Shown in pieces: positions 36,312 to 45,421 of a stretch of DNA of 64,000 nucleotides. The notes below the pieces were generated by a model. It searched no databases. It saw only the letters and a list, made by a program, of their open reading frames with translations, and was not told where the DNA came from. Position 1 is the first letter of the stretch; each line of letters begins with the position of its first letter. The position numbers and the translations under genes were made by a program. Origin of the DNA: Salinigranum salinum (GTDB lineage: Archaea > Halobacteriota > Halobacteria > Halobacteriales > Haloferacaceae); assembly GCF_009176545.1 (NCBI RefSeq), contig NZ_VTOJ01000002.1:868001-932000 (forward strand). Direction: 5' to 3'.

Positions 36312-37876
36312 CAGTCGGCCACCCCCGGGTCCTCGACGGCGAAGTCCGTTCGTTCACCGAGCGCCTCGTCCAGCGCCGTGACGAGCGCGCGCCCCTTGTC
36401 GAGCGTCTCGGCGTACTCGCGTTCGGGGACGGAGTCGTGGACGATGCCCGCACCCACTCTGAGGAAGTACTCGGCGCGGTGGCGCACGAGCGTCCGGATG
36501 ACGATGTTGAGCGTGGCGCGGCCGTCGAAGCCGAAGACGCCGATCGACCCCGTGTAGGGGCCCCGCCGGGTGGCCTCCATCTCGTCGATGATCTCCATCG
36601 TCCGGGGTTTGGGCGCGCCCGTGATGGTGCCGCCGGGGAAGACCGCGGCGACGGCGTCGGCGAGGCCGAACTCGGGGCGAAGCTGGCCCTCGACGAGCGA
36701 GACGAGGTGCATCACCTCGGAGTAGCGGTCGACGCGGCGGTACTCCGAGACGTCGACCGTCCCGTACTGGCTCACCTTCCCGAGGTCGTTCCGCTCGAGG
36801 TCGACGAGCATGGCGTGTTCGGCACGTTCCTTCTCGTCGCTCAGGAGTTCGTCTTCGAGTTCGCGGTCCTCTTCGGGGGTGGCACCGCGCGGTCGGGTGC
36901 CCGCGATGGGTTCTGTGAGGAGGCGGTCGCTCCCCTCGTCGACATCGAGGAGGAGTTCGGGGGAGGCGCTCACCAGGTCGACGCCGGGGAACTCCACCAG
37001 CGCCGAGTACGGGGCGGGGTTCACCCGCCGGAGGGCGGCGAACGCCTCGACCGGGTGGACGGCCGCGGGCGCGCGCAAGCGCTGTGAGATGTTCGCCTGG
37101 AACGTGTCGCCGTCACGGATGTACTCCTTCACGCGACGGACCCGTTCGGCGAACTCTGCGGAGGAACAGTCGCTCTCGAAGGTGGCGTCGTCCGTCCGGA
37201 CGGGTGGCGCGCCGACCGCGGGGTCCCCGGTCGTCGCGGCCGCAGCGAGCGCGAGTGCGCGTTCTCTCCCGCGTTCGTACGCCGCGGCGGGGTCGTCGCC
37301 GACGCGAGGACAGGCGGTCACGCGGAGCGTGGTGTCGCCGTCACGGGGTTCTTCCCACGCCGCCACGCGGTCGAAGACGCCCAGTTGCAGCCGCGGGAGG
37401 CCACGGTCGTCGACGGTGGTCTCGGGGAGGCGTTCGAGTTCCCGCGCCACGTCGTACGAGAGCCATCCGAACGCGCCACACGGGTAGGGGACGTCACAGT
37501 CGCCACGGACGAGCCGTTCCCCCTCGAGGAGCCCCGCGAGTTCCGCGAGCGACGGCGAGGGGTCGACGTCGTCGACCGGGTGGAGCGTCGGACCGACCTG
37601 GAGCCGACTGATCGGGTCGACCGCGAAGTAGCCCCAGCCGGACTGCCCGCCGGTCGTCTCCAGGTAGACGCCGTCGGAGCCGTGACGGCGTCCGTGTCCT
37701 GTCCCCGCCGCGTCGGTGGCGGGGTCGTGGCTGTCGTCGCCGCGGGCGCGCCGGTAGGCGAGGAACGGGTCGTCGACCGTGACCCGGACCTCGACCGGCA
37801 CGCGCGCCGCGGGCTCGACACGGCGAGCGGTGTCGAGGAAGTTCGATTCGGTCGTGACGACGCGTGGTGAGTCCAT
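36311..37876 (-). CDS. Chorismate-binding subunit, PabB/TrpE-like
   Basis: A 521-residue chorismate-binding protein from ATG 37876. An N-terminal TrpE-like domain precedes the catalytic region: [52 protein letters not shown], and [11 protein letters not shown] are all family motifs. The PIAGT motif has Ala where ADC synthases such as E. coli PabB often have Lys (PIKGT), which points to anthranilate synthase chemistry or a Lys-independent PabB. An upstream in-frame extension of 43 residues is not family-like. Coupled by 1-nt overlap to the amidotransferase subunit. Confidence 0.82.
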   Translation of the reverse strand: MDSPRVVTTESNFLDTARRVEPAARVPVEVRVTVDDPFLAYRRARGDDSHDPATDAAGTGHGRRHGSDGVYLETTGGQSGWGYFAVDPISRLQVGPTLHPVDDVDPSPSLAELAGLLEGERLVRGDCDVPYPCGAFGWLSYDVARELERLPETTVDDRGLPRLQLGVFDRVAAWEEPRDGDTTLRVTACPRVGDDPAAAYERGRERALALAAAATTGDPAVGAPPVRTDDATFESDCSSAEFAERVRRVKEYIRDGDTFQANISQRLRAPAAVHPVEAFAALRRVNPAPYSALVEFPGVDLVSASPELLLDVDEGSDRLLTEPIAGTRPRGATPEEDRELEDELLSDEKERAEHAMLVDLERNDLGKVSQYGTVDVSEYRRVDRYSEVMHLVSLVEGQLRPEFGLADAVAAVFPGGTITGAPKPRTMEIIDEMEATRRGPYTGSIGVFGFDGRATLNIVIRTLVRHRAEYFLRVGAGIVHDSVPEREYAETLDKGRALVTALDEALGERTDFAVEDPGVAD

Positions 37877-38019
37877 CTGTGTGGCTCCTTCGGAGACCAG
37901 CGAGTCCGCTGTCTCGTTGTCCGGGTTTGTGTCGAGGACGATTAAAGCGTTTCGTGGACGATCGCCCGCGACATCGCGCGACTGCGACGGGGTTCCGTCG
38001 GCCACCGAATCGGCGGACG

Positions 38020-38096
38020 TATATAAATACAGCCATCATTACACACACAGGTTGATGCCGATGTTGAACCGATACGTCCACGATCACGGGCCATGA
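38020..38096 (+). promoter_or_regulatory. TATA box and 13-codon upstream ORF overlapping the HTH gene start
   Basis: ATATAAATA at 38021-38029 should set transcription start near 38050. The first ATG (38055) opens a 13-codon frame, MPMLNRYVHDHGP, whose TGA (38094-38096) overlaps the ATG of the next gene (38093) as ATGA. This would couple translation of the regulator to the leader peptide. The same layout is found at 40329-40400. Confidence 0.5.
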
Positions 38097-39265
38097 CAGT
38101 CGGTAGCGCGCTCCGGGAGTTGGGACGGTTCCTCGAGGAGTTCGAGCAGCGGGCGGCGGTGACCACCGTCGACCTCGTCGACGCGGCCGACTCGAGTGGC
38201 GTGGACGGACTGACCGTCGAGGTCGAACTGACGGTCGCGACGTCGTCGGACGGGCCGGGCAGCAGGGCGGAGCTGCTGTCGCTCGTCTCGACGACCGTCG
38301 GCGACGACGGGCGGCTCCGCCTCGGGTTCGAGACGGCCGAACCGCTCGTCCCGACGACGGACCACGACGTCACGGTGGAGCCCGCGGGGGCGACGGTCGG
38401 CGACGAGACGATGGTCGTACGGCTCGCCGTCTCGGTCCCGACGAGCGACGACCCCACGAGCGAAGGGACCGGCGACCGGGGCGAGCGAACGTCCGGAAAC
38501 GCGACGGAGGAGAGCGGCGCGGCTGCCGACGGCGAGAGCGGGTCGCCCAGCGCCGATCGTGGCCCCGACCCCCACTCCGACTCCGACTCGGGGTCCGACA
38601 CCGACACTGACCCCGAGTCCAACTCCGAAGCCGAGCGCACGGTCCCGCCGTTCAGAGACCCCGACCTCCTCGCGTCGGTGTACGAGTCGTGCGAGACGTT
38701 CGCCGAGATGGCCGACCGCATCGACATGGACGTGACCGCGGAGACGGTCAGGCGGTACATGATCGACTACGACATCCACCAGCCGAACACCTACGCCACC
38801 GCTTCGACCCGCGCCGACGAGACGGCGACGTCGGACGCCGAGGGCGAGACGGCGACGCCGGAGACGGCAGAGGAAGTGCAACGGGAAGCGGAGACGGCGG
38901 GGTGGACGGAGCCAACAGAGCGAACGGGGTCGAGAGAGCAGTCGAAGGCGGCGGAGCGGGCGAAGTCGACGACGAGGGACGAGGCGGACGCGGACGAGTC
39001 GGAGACACCGGTCGTGCTCGCGGACGGGATCGGGCTCCCGAACGACGTCGCCGTCGAGACGCTCGTCGAGGCCGTCAAACGGTCGAACACAATCTACGAC
39101 GTCGAGCGTCACGTCGGCGTCGACCGGGAGGAGGCAGTGACGTTGCTCCGCGAACTCGGCCTGCTCGACCTCGTCGTCGGCCGTCTCGCCACGGAGGCAC
39201 AGCGAGACATCAGCCGCGAGGTGGTCGTCGACCGTCTCCGCGAGGCATCGGCCACGCGGTCGTAG
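38093..39265 (+). CDS. Putative HTH DNA-binding protein with acidic linkers
   Basis: A 390-residue acidic protein. The N-terminal ~125 residues form a mixed alpha/beta domain. After a low-complexity Asp/Ser/Thr linker, residues about 190-235 form an HTH-like unit (DPDLLASVYESCETFAEMADRIDMDVTAETVRRYMIDYDIH). After a second linker, a C-terminal helical repeat (LVEAVKRSNTIYDVERHVGVDREEAVTLLRELGLLDL) looks like another HTH. Both HTHs resemble homeodomain-like resolvase helices. It is probably a regulator; its targets are unknown. Translation may be coupled to the upstream 13-codon ORF. Confidence 0.6.
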   Translation: MTVGSALRELGRFLEEFEQRAAVTTVDLVDAADSSGVDGLTVEVELTVATSSDGPGSRAELLSLVSTTVGDDGRLRLGFETAEPLVPTTDHDVTVEPAGATVGDETMVVRLAVSVPTSDDPTSEGTGDRGERTSGNATEESGAAADGESGSPSADRGPDPHSDSDSGSDTDTDPESNSEAERTVPPFRDPDLLASVYESCETFAEMADRIDMDVTAETVRRYMIDYDIHQPNTYATASTRADETATSDAEGETATPETAEEVQREAETAGWTEPTERTGSREQSKAAERAKSTTRDEADADESETPVVLADGIGLPNDVAVETLVEAVKRSNTIYDVERHVGVDREEAVTLLRELGLLDLVVGRLATEAQRDISREVVVDRLREASATRS

Positions 39266-39397
39266 CGAAGGGGACGCGATCGGCAGTGGCCCGGACGCGA
39301 CGCGAGAGAGACCACGGACGACGTGTGCGACGCCTCTCGCGTCGATCGGAGCCGGAATCGGAATCGGAATCCGGATCGCGAGCGGCAGAGCGGCAGG

Positions 39398-40135
39398 TCA
39401 GCGGTGTGGCGGTCGCGTCGTGTCGCGTTCGGCGACCGTCGCGAGGAGGTCGGCGAGTGCCGTCGCCGCGAGATCGAGCAGCTCCTCGCCCCACTCTTTC
39501 GTGGCCGCCGTCGGATCGCCGACGGTGCCGTTGTCGGTGAACTCCGCGGAGTCGAACGCGAGGTTGACGCGCCCGGACCACTCGCCCCAGCCGTCGCTGC
39601 CGCCGTCGCGGGCCGCCTCCAGGCGCTCGGGATCGAGGAGGTCGGGGTGGGTCGCGAGGAGGAGCGACGTCTCCAGCGGGCCACCGTGGCCCATCTCCGA
39701 GGTGTGTTCGCCGACCGCGTCGAACCAGGTGAACGGGACGGCGTAGGCGTCGTCGTGCCGCGTGATCGTCCCCGAGACCTCGCGGAGCGCGTCGACGTTG
39801 CCGCCGTGACCGTTCACGAGCACGACCCGGTCGAAGCCGTGGTGGGCCAGGCTGTTCACCACGTCGCGGACGTACGCGCGGAAGGTCTCCTCCGATACCC
39901 AGAGCGTGCCGGTGAACTGTCGGTGTTCCTCGGCGACGCCGACGGGTACCGCAGGGGCGACGACGACCGGGCGGTCACACCGCTCGACGCCCGCCTCGCT
40001 CACGGCGCGGGCGGTGAGCGTGTCGGTCCCCAGCGGTCCGTGCGGGCCGTGCTGTTCGGTGCTCCCCACGGGAACCACGGCGAGGTCGGTGTCCGCGGCG
40101 TCGACGTCCGTCCAGGAGAGATCTGCCAGTCGCAT
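39398..40135 (-). CDS. Creatininase-family amidohydrolase
   Basis: A 245-residue member of the creatininase superfamily from ATG 40135 (MRLADLSWTDV). Metal ligands are visible in PVGSTEQHGPHGPLGTDT and NGHGGN. GVAEEHRQFTGTLWVSEET and MGHGGPLETS are further family blocks. Relatives include creatininase, the FAPy deformylase ArfB of archaeal F420/riboflavin synthesis, and MftE. ArfB is the most likely role in an archaeon. Creatinine hydrolysis is worth a thought because sarcosine-type dehydrogenases occur in the same window. Confidence 0.8.
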   Translation of the reverse strand: MRLADLSWTDVDAADTDLAVVPVGSTEQHGPHGPLGTDTLTARAVSEAGVERCDRPVVVAPAVPVGVAEEHRQFTGTLWVSEETFRAYVRDVVNSLAHHGFDRVVLVNGHGGNVDALREVSGTITRHDDAYAVPFTWFDAVGEHTSEMGHGGPLETSLLLATHPDLLDPERLEAARDGGSDGWGEWSGRVNLAFDSAEFTDNGTVGDPTAATKEWGEELLDLAATALADLLATVAERDTTRPPHR

Positions 40136-40162
40136 ACACGTCGTTCGAGACGGGACGAGTAT

Positions 40163-40219
40163 AGGTGGTGGGGAACCGGTCACGGGTGTACAGGTGGTGG
40201 GGACCCGGTCCCGAGTGTG
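40163..40219. repeat. 29-bp imperfect tandem repeat, two copies
   Basis: AGGTGGTGGGGAACCGGTCA... at 40163-40191 is repeated with about five changes at 40192-40219. It lies between the creatininase-family start and the Bat-type regulator promoter, so it could hold binding sites for either gene. Confidence 0.65.
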
Positions 40220-40299
40220 ATCCCGGCTCGTGTCTCCCCTCGCCGGGCGTCGGTCGCCGTGTCGGCGGATCAGAGCCGGTTGCGACCAGTCACCGAACC

Positions 40300-40400
40300 C
40301 TTAAACTCGTGCCGCGCCGCGATAGGGTATGGACTCGCTCGCGAACGAACGGACCGGCGGATCGGCTGATCGACACGCCCCCCGTCGTCGACCGACATGA
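40300..40400 (+). promoter_or_regulatory. Promoter and 23-codon leaderless upstream ORF with ATGA overlap
   Basis: TTAAAC at 40301-40306 lies about 26 nt before ATG 40329. That ATG opens a 23-codon frame beginning MDSLANERTGG and ending at TGA 40398-40400, which overlaps the regulator's ATG (40397) as ATGA. The main gene therefore probably lies 68 nt within the transcript behind a translated leader. Confidence 0.5.
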
Positions 40401-41059
40401 CGCTGATCGCCGTCGTCGAGATCGAACACCAGGACCTCGCGCTGGGCCAGACGATCAGGAACGTCCCCGAGGCGTCCATCCAGGTCGTCCCGCACAGCGG
40501 CACCGACCCCGACACGGGGATGTTCTTCTTCATGGTCGAACACGAAGACGACGACTTCGACACGGTCGAAGCGCAGTTCGACCACGACCCGACCGTCGAG
40601 GAGTGGACGCGGATCGCGGACGACGAGCGGACCCGGATCTACCGGCTCCAGCACACCCCAGGAACGAAGCTGTTGACGCCGGAAGCCACCAAGGTCGGCG
40701 GGTTCACTCTCGAGGCCAAGAGCACGAGCCACGGCTGGCGGACCCGACTCCAGTTGCCCGATCGTGAGGCGATCTCGCGGCTGTGGGACTACTGCCGGGA
40801 GGAGGGGATCTCCTTCGAGCTGGTACAGATGTACCAGCAGGAGGGGATCTCTCTCGACGGCAAACCCCTGACCGAGCCACAGCGCACGACGCTGTTGGCG
40901 GCGTACGAGCGGGGCTACTTCGACGAACCGCGCGGAACCTCACACAAGGAGATCGCCGAACTCCTCGGTATCTCCCCGACGGCGGTCGGCGGGCGCATCA
41001 GGCGTGGGACCGCCCGACTCATCGAGATGGTACTCACGGACGACATCGAAGAGCAGTGA
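40397..41059 (+). CDS. Bat-type HTH-10 transcriptional regulator
   Basis: A 220-residue protein with the layout of haloarchaeal bacterio-opsin-activator-like regulators. An N-terminal sensing domain of about 150 residues includes VEIEHQDLALGQTI. The C-terminal HTH_10 domain has LTEPQRTTLLAAYERGYFDEPRGTSHKEIAELLGISPTAV and ends in a helix rich in Arg. It has no neighbour that clearly marks its regulon. The start follows a short overlapping ORF. Confidence 0.85.
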   Translation: MTLIAVVEIEHQDLALGQTIRNVPEASIQVVPHSGTDPDTGMFFFMVEHEDDDFDTVEAQFDHDPTVEEWTRIADDERTRIYRLQHTPGTKLLTPEATKVGGFTLEAKSTSHGWRTRLQLPDREAISRLWDYCREEGISFELVQMYQQEGISLDGKPLTEPQRTTLLAAYERGYFDEPRGTSHKEIAELLGISPTAVGGRIRRGTARLIEMVLTDDIEEQ

Positions 41060-41107
41060 GCGACGGCCAGTCGGCGTCGGCGGGGCTCCGGCCGAGGTCG
41101 AGCCGGA

Positions 41108-42037
41108 TCAGTCGTCGGCCCCGTGGTCGTCGACGAGGGCTGCGAGTCCCTCGCGGAGCGAGACGGTCGGCTCGTACCCGAGACGATCGCGCGCCCGAGA
41201 GACGTCCGCACAGCTCTCGTCGATGTCACCCGGCCGTGGCTCCGTGTGGACGATGTCGGAGTCCGACCCGGTCACGTCACGGATCAGTTCGGCCAGTTCG
41301 CGGATGGTGATCGACTCGCCGCGGCCGACGTTGTACGCCTCGCCGACCGCGTCGGTCGTCGCCGCGCGGAGGTTGGCCTGGACGACGTCGTCGACGTGGA
41401 CGAAGTCGCGGGTCTGTGTCCCGTCGCCGTCGACCGTGATGTCGACGCCGCGGGTCGCCTGGTCGACGAAGACGGCGATGACGCCCGCGTAGGGGCCGCC
41501 GACGTTCCGCGGACCGAACACGTTGAAGTAGCGGAGCGGGACCGTCTCGACCCCGTAGAGGTCGTGGTACTGGACGGCGTACCGGTCGAGGGTCAGTTTC
41601 TGCAGGCCGTACGGGGAGGTCGGCCCCACGGGATCGGTCTCGGCGATCGGCACCCGCTCGGGATGGCCATAGATCGCGGCGCTGGAGGCCAGCACGACCC
41701 GCGCGCCCTCCCGGCGGGCGGCTTCGAGCACCGCGAGGCCGCCGGTCGCGTTGACGTCGTGCGAGCGGACGGGGTCCTCGACGGATGCGGTGACGCTGAC
41801 GACGGCCGCCTCGTGGAAGACGACGTCGACGCCCTCCATCGCCGCTGCGAGGGTCTCGTCGTCGCGGACGTCGCCCTCGATCAGTTCGGCGTCGTCGGGG
41901 AGGTGGTCCCGCGACCCCGACGAGAGGTCGTCGAGGACCCGAACCGCGTTCGAGTCGACGAGCGTGTCGGCGATGTGACTCCCGATGAAGCCGGCACCGC
42001 CCGTCACGAGACAGTGCGAACCCGAGAGTGTCTCCAT
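41108..42037 (-). CDS. NAD-dependent sugar-nucleotide epimerase/dehydratase
   Basis: An extended short-chain dehydrogenase of 309 residues from ATG 42037. The dinucleotide loop VTGGAGFIGSH, DLSSG, catalytic S/Y-x3-K (ASSAAIYG and SPYGLQK), LRYFNVFGPRN and GDGTQTRDFVHVDDVV are those of UDP-glucose 4-epimerase-like enzymes. It probably interconverts nucleotide sugars for surface glycans or S-layer glycosylation. No glycosyltransferase is nearby, so the exact substrate is open. Confidence 0.85.
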   Translation of the reverse strand: METLSGSHCLVTGGAGFIGSHIADTLVDSNAVRVLDDLSSGSRDHLPDDAELIEGDVRDDETLAAAMEGVDVVFHEAAVVSVTASVEDPVRSHDVNATGGLAVLEAARREGARVVLASSAAIYGHPERVPIAETDPVGPTSPYGLQKLTLDRYAVQYHDLYGVETVPLRYFNVFGPRNVGGPYAGVIAVFVDQATRGVDITVDGDGTQTRDFVHVDDVVQANLRAATTDAVGEAYNVGRGESITIRELAELIRDVTGSDSDIVHTEPRPGDIDESCADVSRARDRLGYEPTVSLREGLAALVDDHGADD

Positions 42038-42106
42038 GGCTGCCCGGTGGCCACCGTCGCTGAAAAAGGTAGAGGACGACTGTCGGCGGAGACGGTGGCC
42101 GGAGCC

Positions 42107-43399
42107 TCAGCCGTCCGCGCCGGGGAGGTCGGAGACGTCGCCCGAACGGAGGATGTACTCGACCGCGATGCCCGTCAGCGTCGAGTCGGCGGCCTCCGCG
42201 TACGCCCGCGCGGGATCGAAGTACGCCTCGGCCACCTCGACGATCGACTCGAACGCCGCCCGTTCGGAGTCGGCGAGCAGGTACTCGGCCGTGACGGGAG
42301 TGAGCTGCCCGTCGGCGACGTCGTCGTGGTAGTCGTCGACGTCGTCGAGCCACACCTGTGCGCCGATGATCGCGAAGACGATCGACCGCTCGAACGCCGG
42401 TTCGATCTCGAAGCCCGCTCCGCGGTACATCTCGAGCATGCCGTGGTAGATGACGCCGACCCGGTCGTACTGGGTGGTGAGGTAGGGGAGGTCGAGTTCG
42501 TCGTCGGTGAACGGGTGGCCGTCGTCGGCCATCTGGCGATACTTGTACTCGCCCTCGATGGCGTCGCGGGCCGCTTCGGGCGAGCGGTCGGCCACGTCGC
42601 TCTCGGCGGCGTCCGTCTCGTCGGCTACCGGCGCGTCGTCGGCAGCCGCCGCCATCAGCCCGCGGAAGCGGTCGTCCTCCGCTTGGTGGGCTTCGCTCAC
42701 CTCGACCGCGTGGTCGTACGCCGCCCGAACGGCGTCGGGATGGTCGTCGAAGCCGGCCTCGACCCGTGACTGGAGACGCGACTGCGCCACCCGTGCGACG
42801 CGGCGCGGGGCCAGTTCCGTCGACGTGGCGCGTGCGTCGGCGTCGACGTCGACGACGAAGTCCTCGAACTCGTCGTCGTTGATCGCGTCGCGCATGTCGC
42901 CGTCGAGGAGCGCCCAGACGACGAACGCCGTCATCTCGCGCGCCCGGCTCGCCTCGGCCGCCAGCTCGCGGTTCGCGCGCTGTCGGTGAGCCGTCTCGTC
43001 GCGCCGACCCCCGACCCCCGGGAACGTGCCGAGGACGCCGTCGCGCCCCGCGAGTTCGTCGGCGACCGGGTCGTAGCCACCCGTCGCCCGGGAGCGGTAC
43101 CGGCGGAAGAGGTAGCCGAGCGTGAGTTCGGCCGGGAGCGTCAGCTTCGTCTCGTACGCGAAGCTGACGGCGTCGGCGGGGAGGTCGAACTCCCGTGCGA
43201 GTTCGGTCTCGACGGCCTCGTACAGCTCCGCGAGCACCTCGTCCATCACGTCGTCGACCTGTGACTTGAGCGCGAGCGCGCGGTAGTCGAACGTGCCCGT
43301 CTCGGCGTAGTAGCCCAGGACCGCGCGCTGGGCGTCCGGGAGCCACCGCCGGTCGGCGGCCCACCGTGCGAGACGCGAGACGACGCCGACGTCTGTCAT
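42107..43399 (-). CDS. Helical protein with DDxDDY-type acidic motif; possible isoprenoid-synthase-like fold
   Basis: A 430-residue, highly helical acidic protein of no named family that I recognise. The C-terminal third holds IIGAQVWLDDVDDYHDDVADGQLTP, which resembles the second aspartate-rich motif of class I isoprenoid synthases (QxxDDxxD...). A first DDxxD-like VDDVMDE is near residue 50. The middle (about 130-290) is Asp/Ala-rich and less conserved-looking. It is divergent from a GGGP-synthase-like gene 211 bp away, which gives the isoprenoid idea some context. This assignment is inference. Confidence 0.5.
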   Translation of the reverse strand: MTDVGVVSRLARWAADRRWLPDAQRAVLGYYAETGTFDYRALALKSQVDDVMDEVLAELYEAVETELAREFDLPADAVSFAYETKLTLPAELTLGYLFRRYRSRATGGYDPVADELAGRDGVLGTFPGVGGRRDETAHRQRANRELAAEASRAREMTAFVVWALLDGDMRDAINDDEFEDFVVDVDADARATSTELAPRRVARVAQSRLQSRVEAGFDDHPDAVRAAYDHAVEVSEAHQAEDDRFRGLMAAAADDAPVADETDAAESDVADRSPEAARDAIEGEYKYRQMADDGHPFTDDELDLPYLTTQYDRVGVIYHGMLEMYRGAGFEIEPAFERSIVFAIIGAQVWLDDVDDYHDDVADGQLTPVTAEYLLADSERAAFESIVEVAEAYFDPARAYAEAADSTLTGIAVEYILRSGDVSDLPGADG

Positions 43400-43610
43400 C
43401 GCTCGCCCCCCGGTCGGACGCGACGGAACCCGGCTGGTGTCATACGAGCGGTTCCCCGCGGGACCGGCTTGAAAGTTGCCATGGCCACCGAGCCGTCACC
43501 GGATCGTCGGCCGTCCACGCGCCGCCACCACTCCGCGTCGATCTCGAGGCCGACGCCCGACACCGAGTGCGTTTTGACGCGTCACCGCGGACGTCCTCGT
43601 GTGAACACGC

Positions 43611-44975
43611 GTGACAGCGAGCGACAGGACGCGGCGTGAGCGGCTCGGGGTGGGGGTGGGACGCCTCGCGGCGCTGGGACGCGTCGTCGGGCGCGCCCTC
43701 CCCGTCGACACCAACCCGGTCCCACGGGCGTGGACACACCTCACGAAGATCGATCCGGAGGACGAGAAACGGCTGCCGCTGCTGTATCCGGCGTACCTCC
43801 GGCATACGGACGCAGTCGCCGTCGGCGGCTCGTCGGCGGTCACGCAGGCGAACACGGAGGCGACGTTCGCGCTGCTGTCGGTCGTCGACCGGCCGACCTT
43901 CCACGAGCCGAGCGACCCGGCGCACGTCACCGACCGGACGCGGGAAGTAGCCGCGTTCATCGCCGTGCCGCAGGTGCTCAACGGGAGCACGGACGCCATC
44001 GTGGGTGAGCTCGGCGCGGGCATCCAGCGCGTCCGCGACGAACTCGCCCCGGCGATGGTCGACTCGCGGCTCCCACGGTGGACGCCCGCCGTCGTCCGCG
44101 ACGCGCTCGCCGACGCCGCGACCTCGTGGCTCCTCGAGACCGCCGTGTTCGAGGCGTACCTCGTCCAGAACCCCGACAGCGCCGCGGCGCGCGAGGCCGG
44201 CGTCACCGCCGAAGACGTACTCTCGCCCGCGGAGGCGGCGCGACGAGCGACCGTCGCCGACCGCTACCTGTCGAGTCCCGTGATCTACGTCGAGTACTCG
44301 GGGCGGTTCGGCGGACGAGACGCCGAACGGCTCCTCCGTGCGGTCCGACCGGCCGTCTCGCGCTCGCGGGTGTGGTACGGCGGGGGTCTGACGTCGCGGA
44401 CGGACGTCGAGCGGGTGTTCGACGCCGGTGCGGACGCCGTCGTCGTCGGCGACGTCTTCCACGAGATCGCCCGCGAGGAGGCGTCGCTCTTCGCGCGTGC
44501 TCGGCCCGTCTTCAGCGGAACCGCGTCCAGAGAACGCGTCGACGAGTGGGTCGAAGCGGAGGTCCGGGTCGCGGAGACGGCCGCCGCGTCGTACCTCTCG
44601 ACGATCCCCGACGTCGGCGATCCGACGGCGACGGCACGCCGCGTGCTCGTCGACACGCTGACCGTCTGGCTCCACCTCCGGTCGAGTACCGACGCGTCCG
44701 CCGAACGAGCGGCGACCGCCGCAGTCGACTGCGCGTGCACCGCCGGGGTGCGGTTCGCGAGGGGACACGACGAGGTGGGCGACGGCGCGGAGCGTCGCTG
44801 GGGACGGGCGGCGGTCGGAGCGGTCAGAGGGGAGCCGTGGGCGAACCCACTCGCCGCCCACCTGAGCCCTGCGACGCCCGCGGCTGCCGGGGAGGGACGG
44901 AGTGACCCCGGCGGCGACACCGCAGGCGTCGGGGACGACCGAGGCGGCCAACGAGAAGACGGCATCGGTCAGTGA
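43611..44975 (+). CDS. Long GGGP synthase/PcrB-like prenyltransferase-fold protein
   Basis: A 454-residue protein from GTG 43611. Residues about 40-290 match the (geranylgeranyl)glyceryl phosphate synthase barrel: HLTKIDPED, TDAVAVGGSSAVT, AYLVQNPDSAAAREAGV, VIYVEYSGRFGG, YGGGLTS and DAVVVGDVF. The family is normally 220-250 residues. Here about 160 residues are added at the C-terminus, mostly helical with a disordered Gly/Asp tail. The phosphate-binding GG motifs are intact, so it may bind G1P-like substrates. It could make a non-standard ether lipid. The main haloarchaeal GGGPS would be elsewhere in the genome. Confidence 0.68.
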   Translation: MTASDRTRRERLGVGVGRLAALGRVVGRALPVDTNPVPRAWTHLTKIDPEDEKRLPLLYPAYLRHTDAVAVGGSSAVTQANTEATFALLSVVDRPTFHEPSDPAHVTDRTREVAAFIAVPQVLNGSTDAIVGELGAGIQRVRDELAPAMVDSRLPRWTPAVVRDALADAATSWLLETAVFEAYLVQNPDSAAAREAGVTAEDVLSPAEAARRATVADRYLSSPVIYVEYSGRFGGRDAERLLRAVRPAVSRSRVWYGGGLTSRTDVERVFDAGADAVVVGDVFHEIAREEASLFARARPVFSGTASRERVDEWVEAEVRVAETAAASYLSTIPDVGDPTATARRVLVDTLTVWLHLRSSTDASAERAATAAVDCACTAGVRFARGHDEVGDGAERRWGRAAVGAVRGEPWANPLAAHLSPATPAAAGEGRSDPGGDTAGVGDDRGGQREDGIGQ

Positions 44976-45087
44976 GACGGGTACGTAGCCGCGACGACGA
45001 CCCGGCGAGGCTCACCACGACCCGATCGGTACGGGGCCCATAACCAAGAGTCACCAGCCCCACGTACGGACGGAGTAAACGAGCACT

Positions 45088-45198
45088 ATGAACACGCCCA
45101 CCTGCAGCCGCTGTGGCTGCCCACTGACCCGCGAGCACACCGGGATGCTGTCGATGTCGGTGACGACACTCTGTGCAGACTGCGACCGGAGCGCCTGA
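45088..45198 (+). CDS. Zinc-knuckle microprotein (36 aa)
   Basis: A 36-residue protein from ATG 45088 to TGA 45196-45198. It has CSRCGC near the N-terminus and CADC near the C-terminus, together a four-cysteine zinc site. It resembles haloarchaeal microproteins with two CxxC knuckles. No function is known. Confidence 0.6.
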   Translation: MNTPTCSRCGCPLTREHTGMLSMSVTTLCADCDRSA

Positions 45199-45421
45199 AG
45201 CGAGGATCGAACACGGTTTTACGACCACGCACCGCCCGGGAGCCACGCCGCCGGTGCGACCGTCACGGCATCGGAGCTACGATCCGTACGACGAGCCGTC
45301 GACAGCGAGTCCTAAATCACTGATTAACCGCTAGACTGCACCGACCGAGCGGCGTCGTCACGCCGCGGGATTAGGCATCTATTATATAACAGCCGCCCGT
45401 GTAGAGAACAACCACTGGTCG

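Noticed and set aside
39340-39385. GGAATCGGAATC short repeats after the HTH gene
   Set aside because: Only three hexamer-scale units, too short and common in this composition to report as an element.
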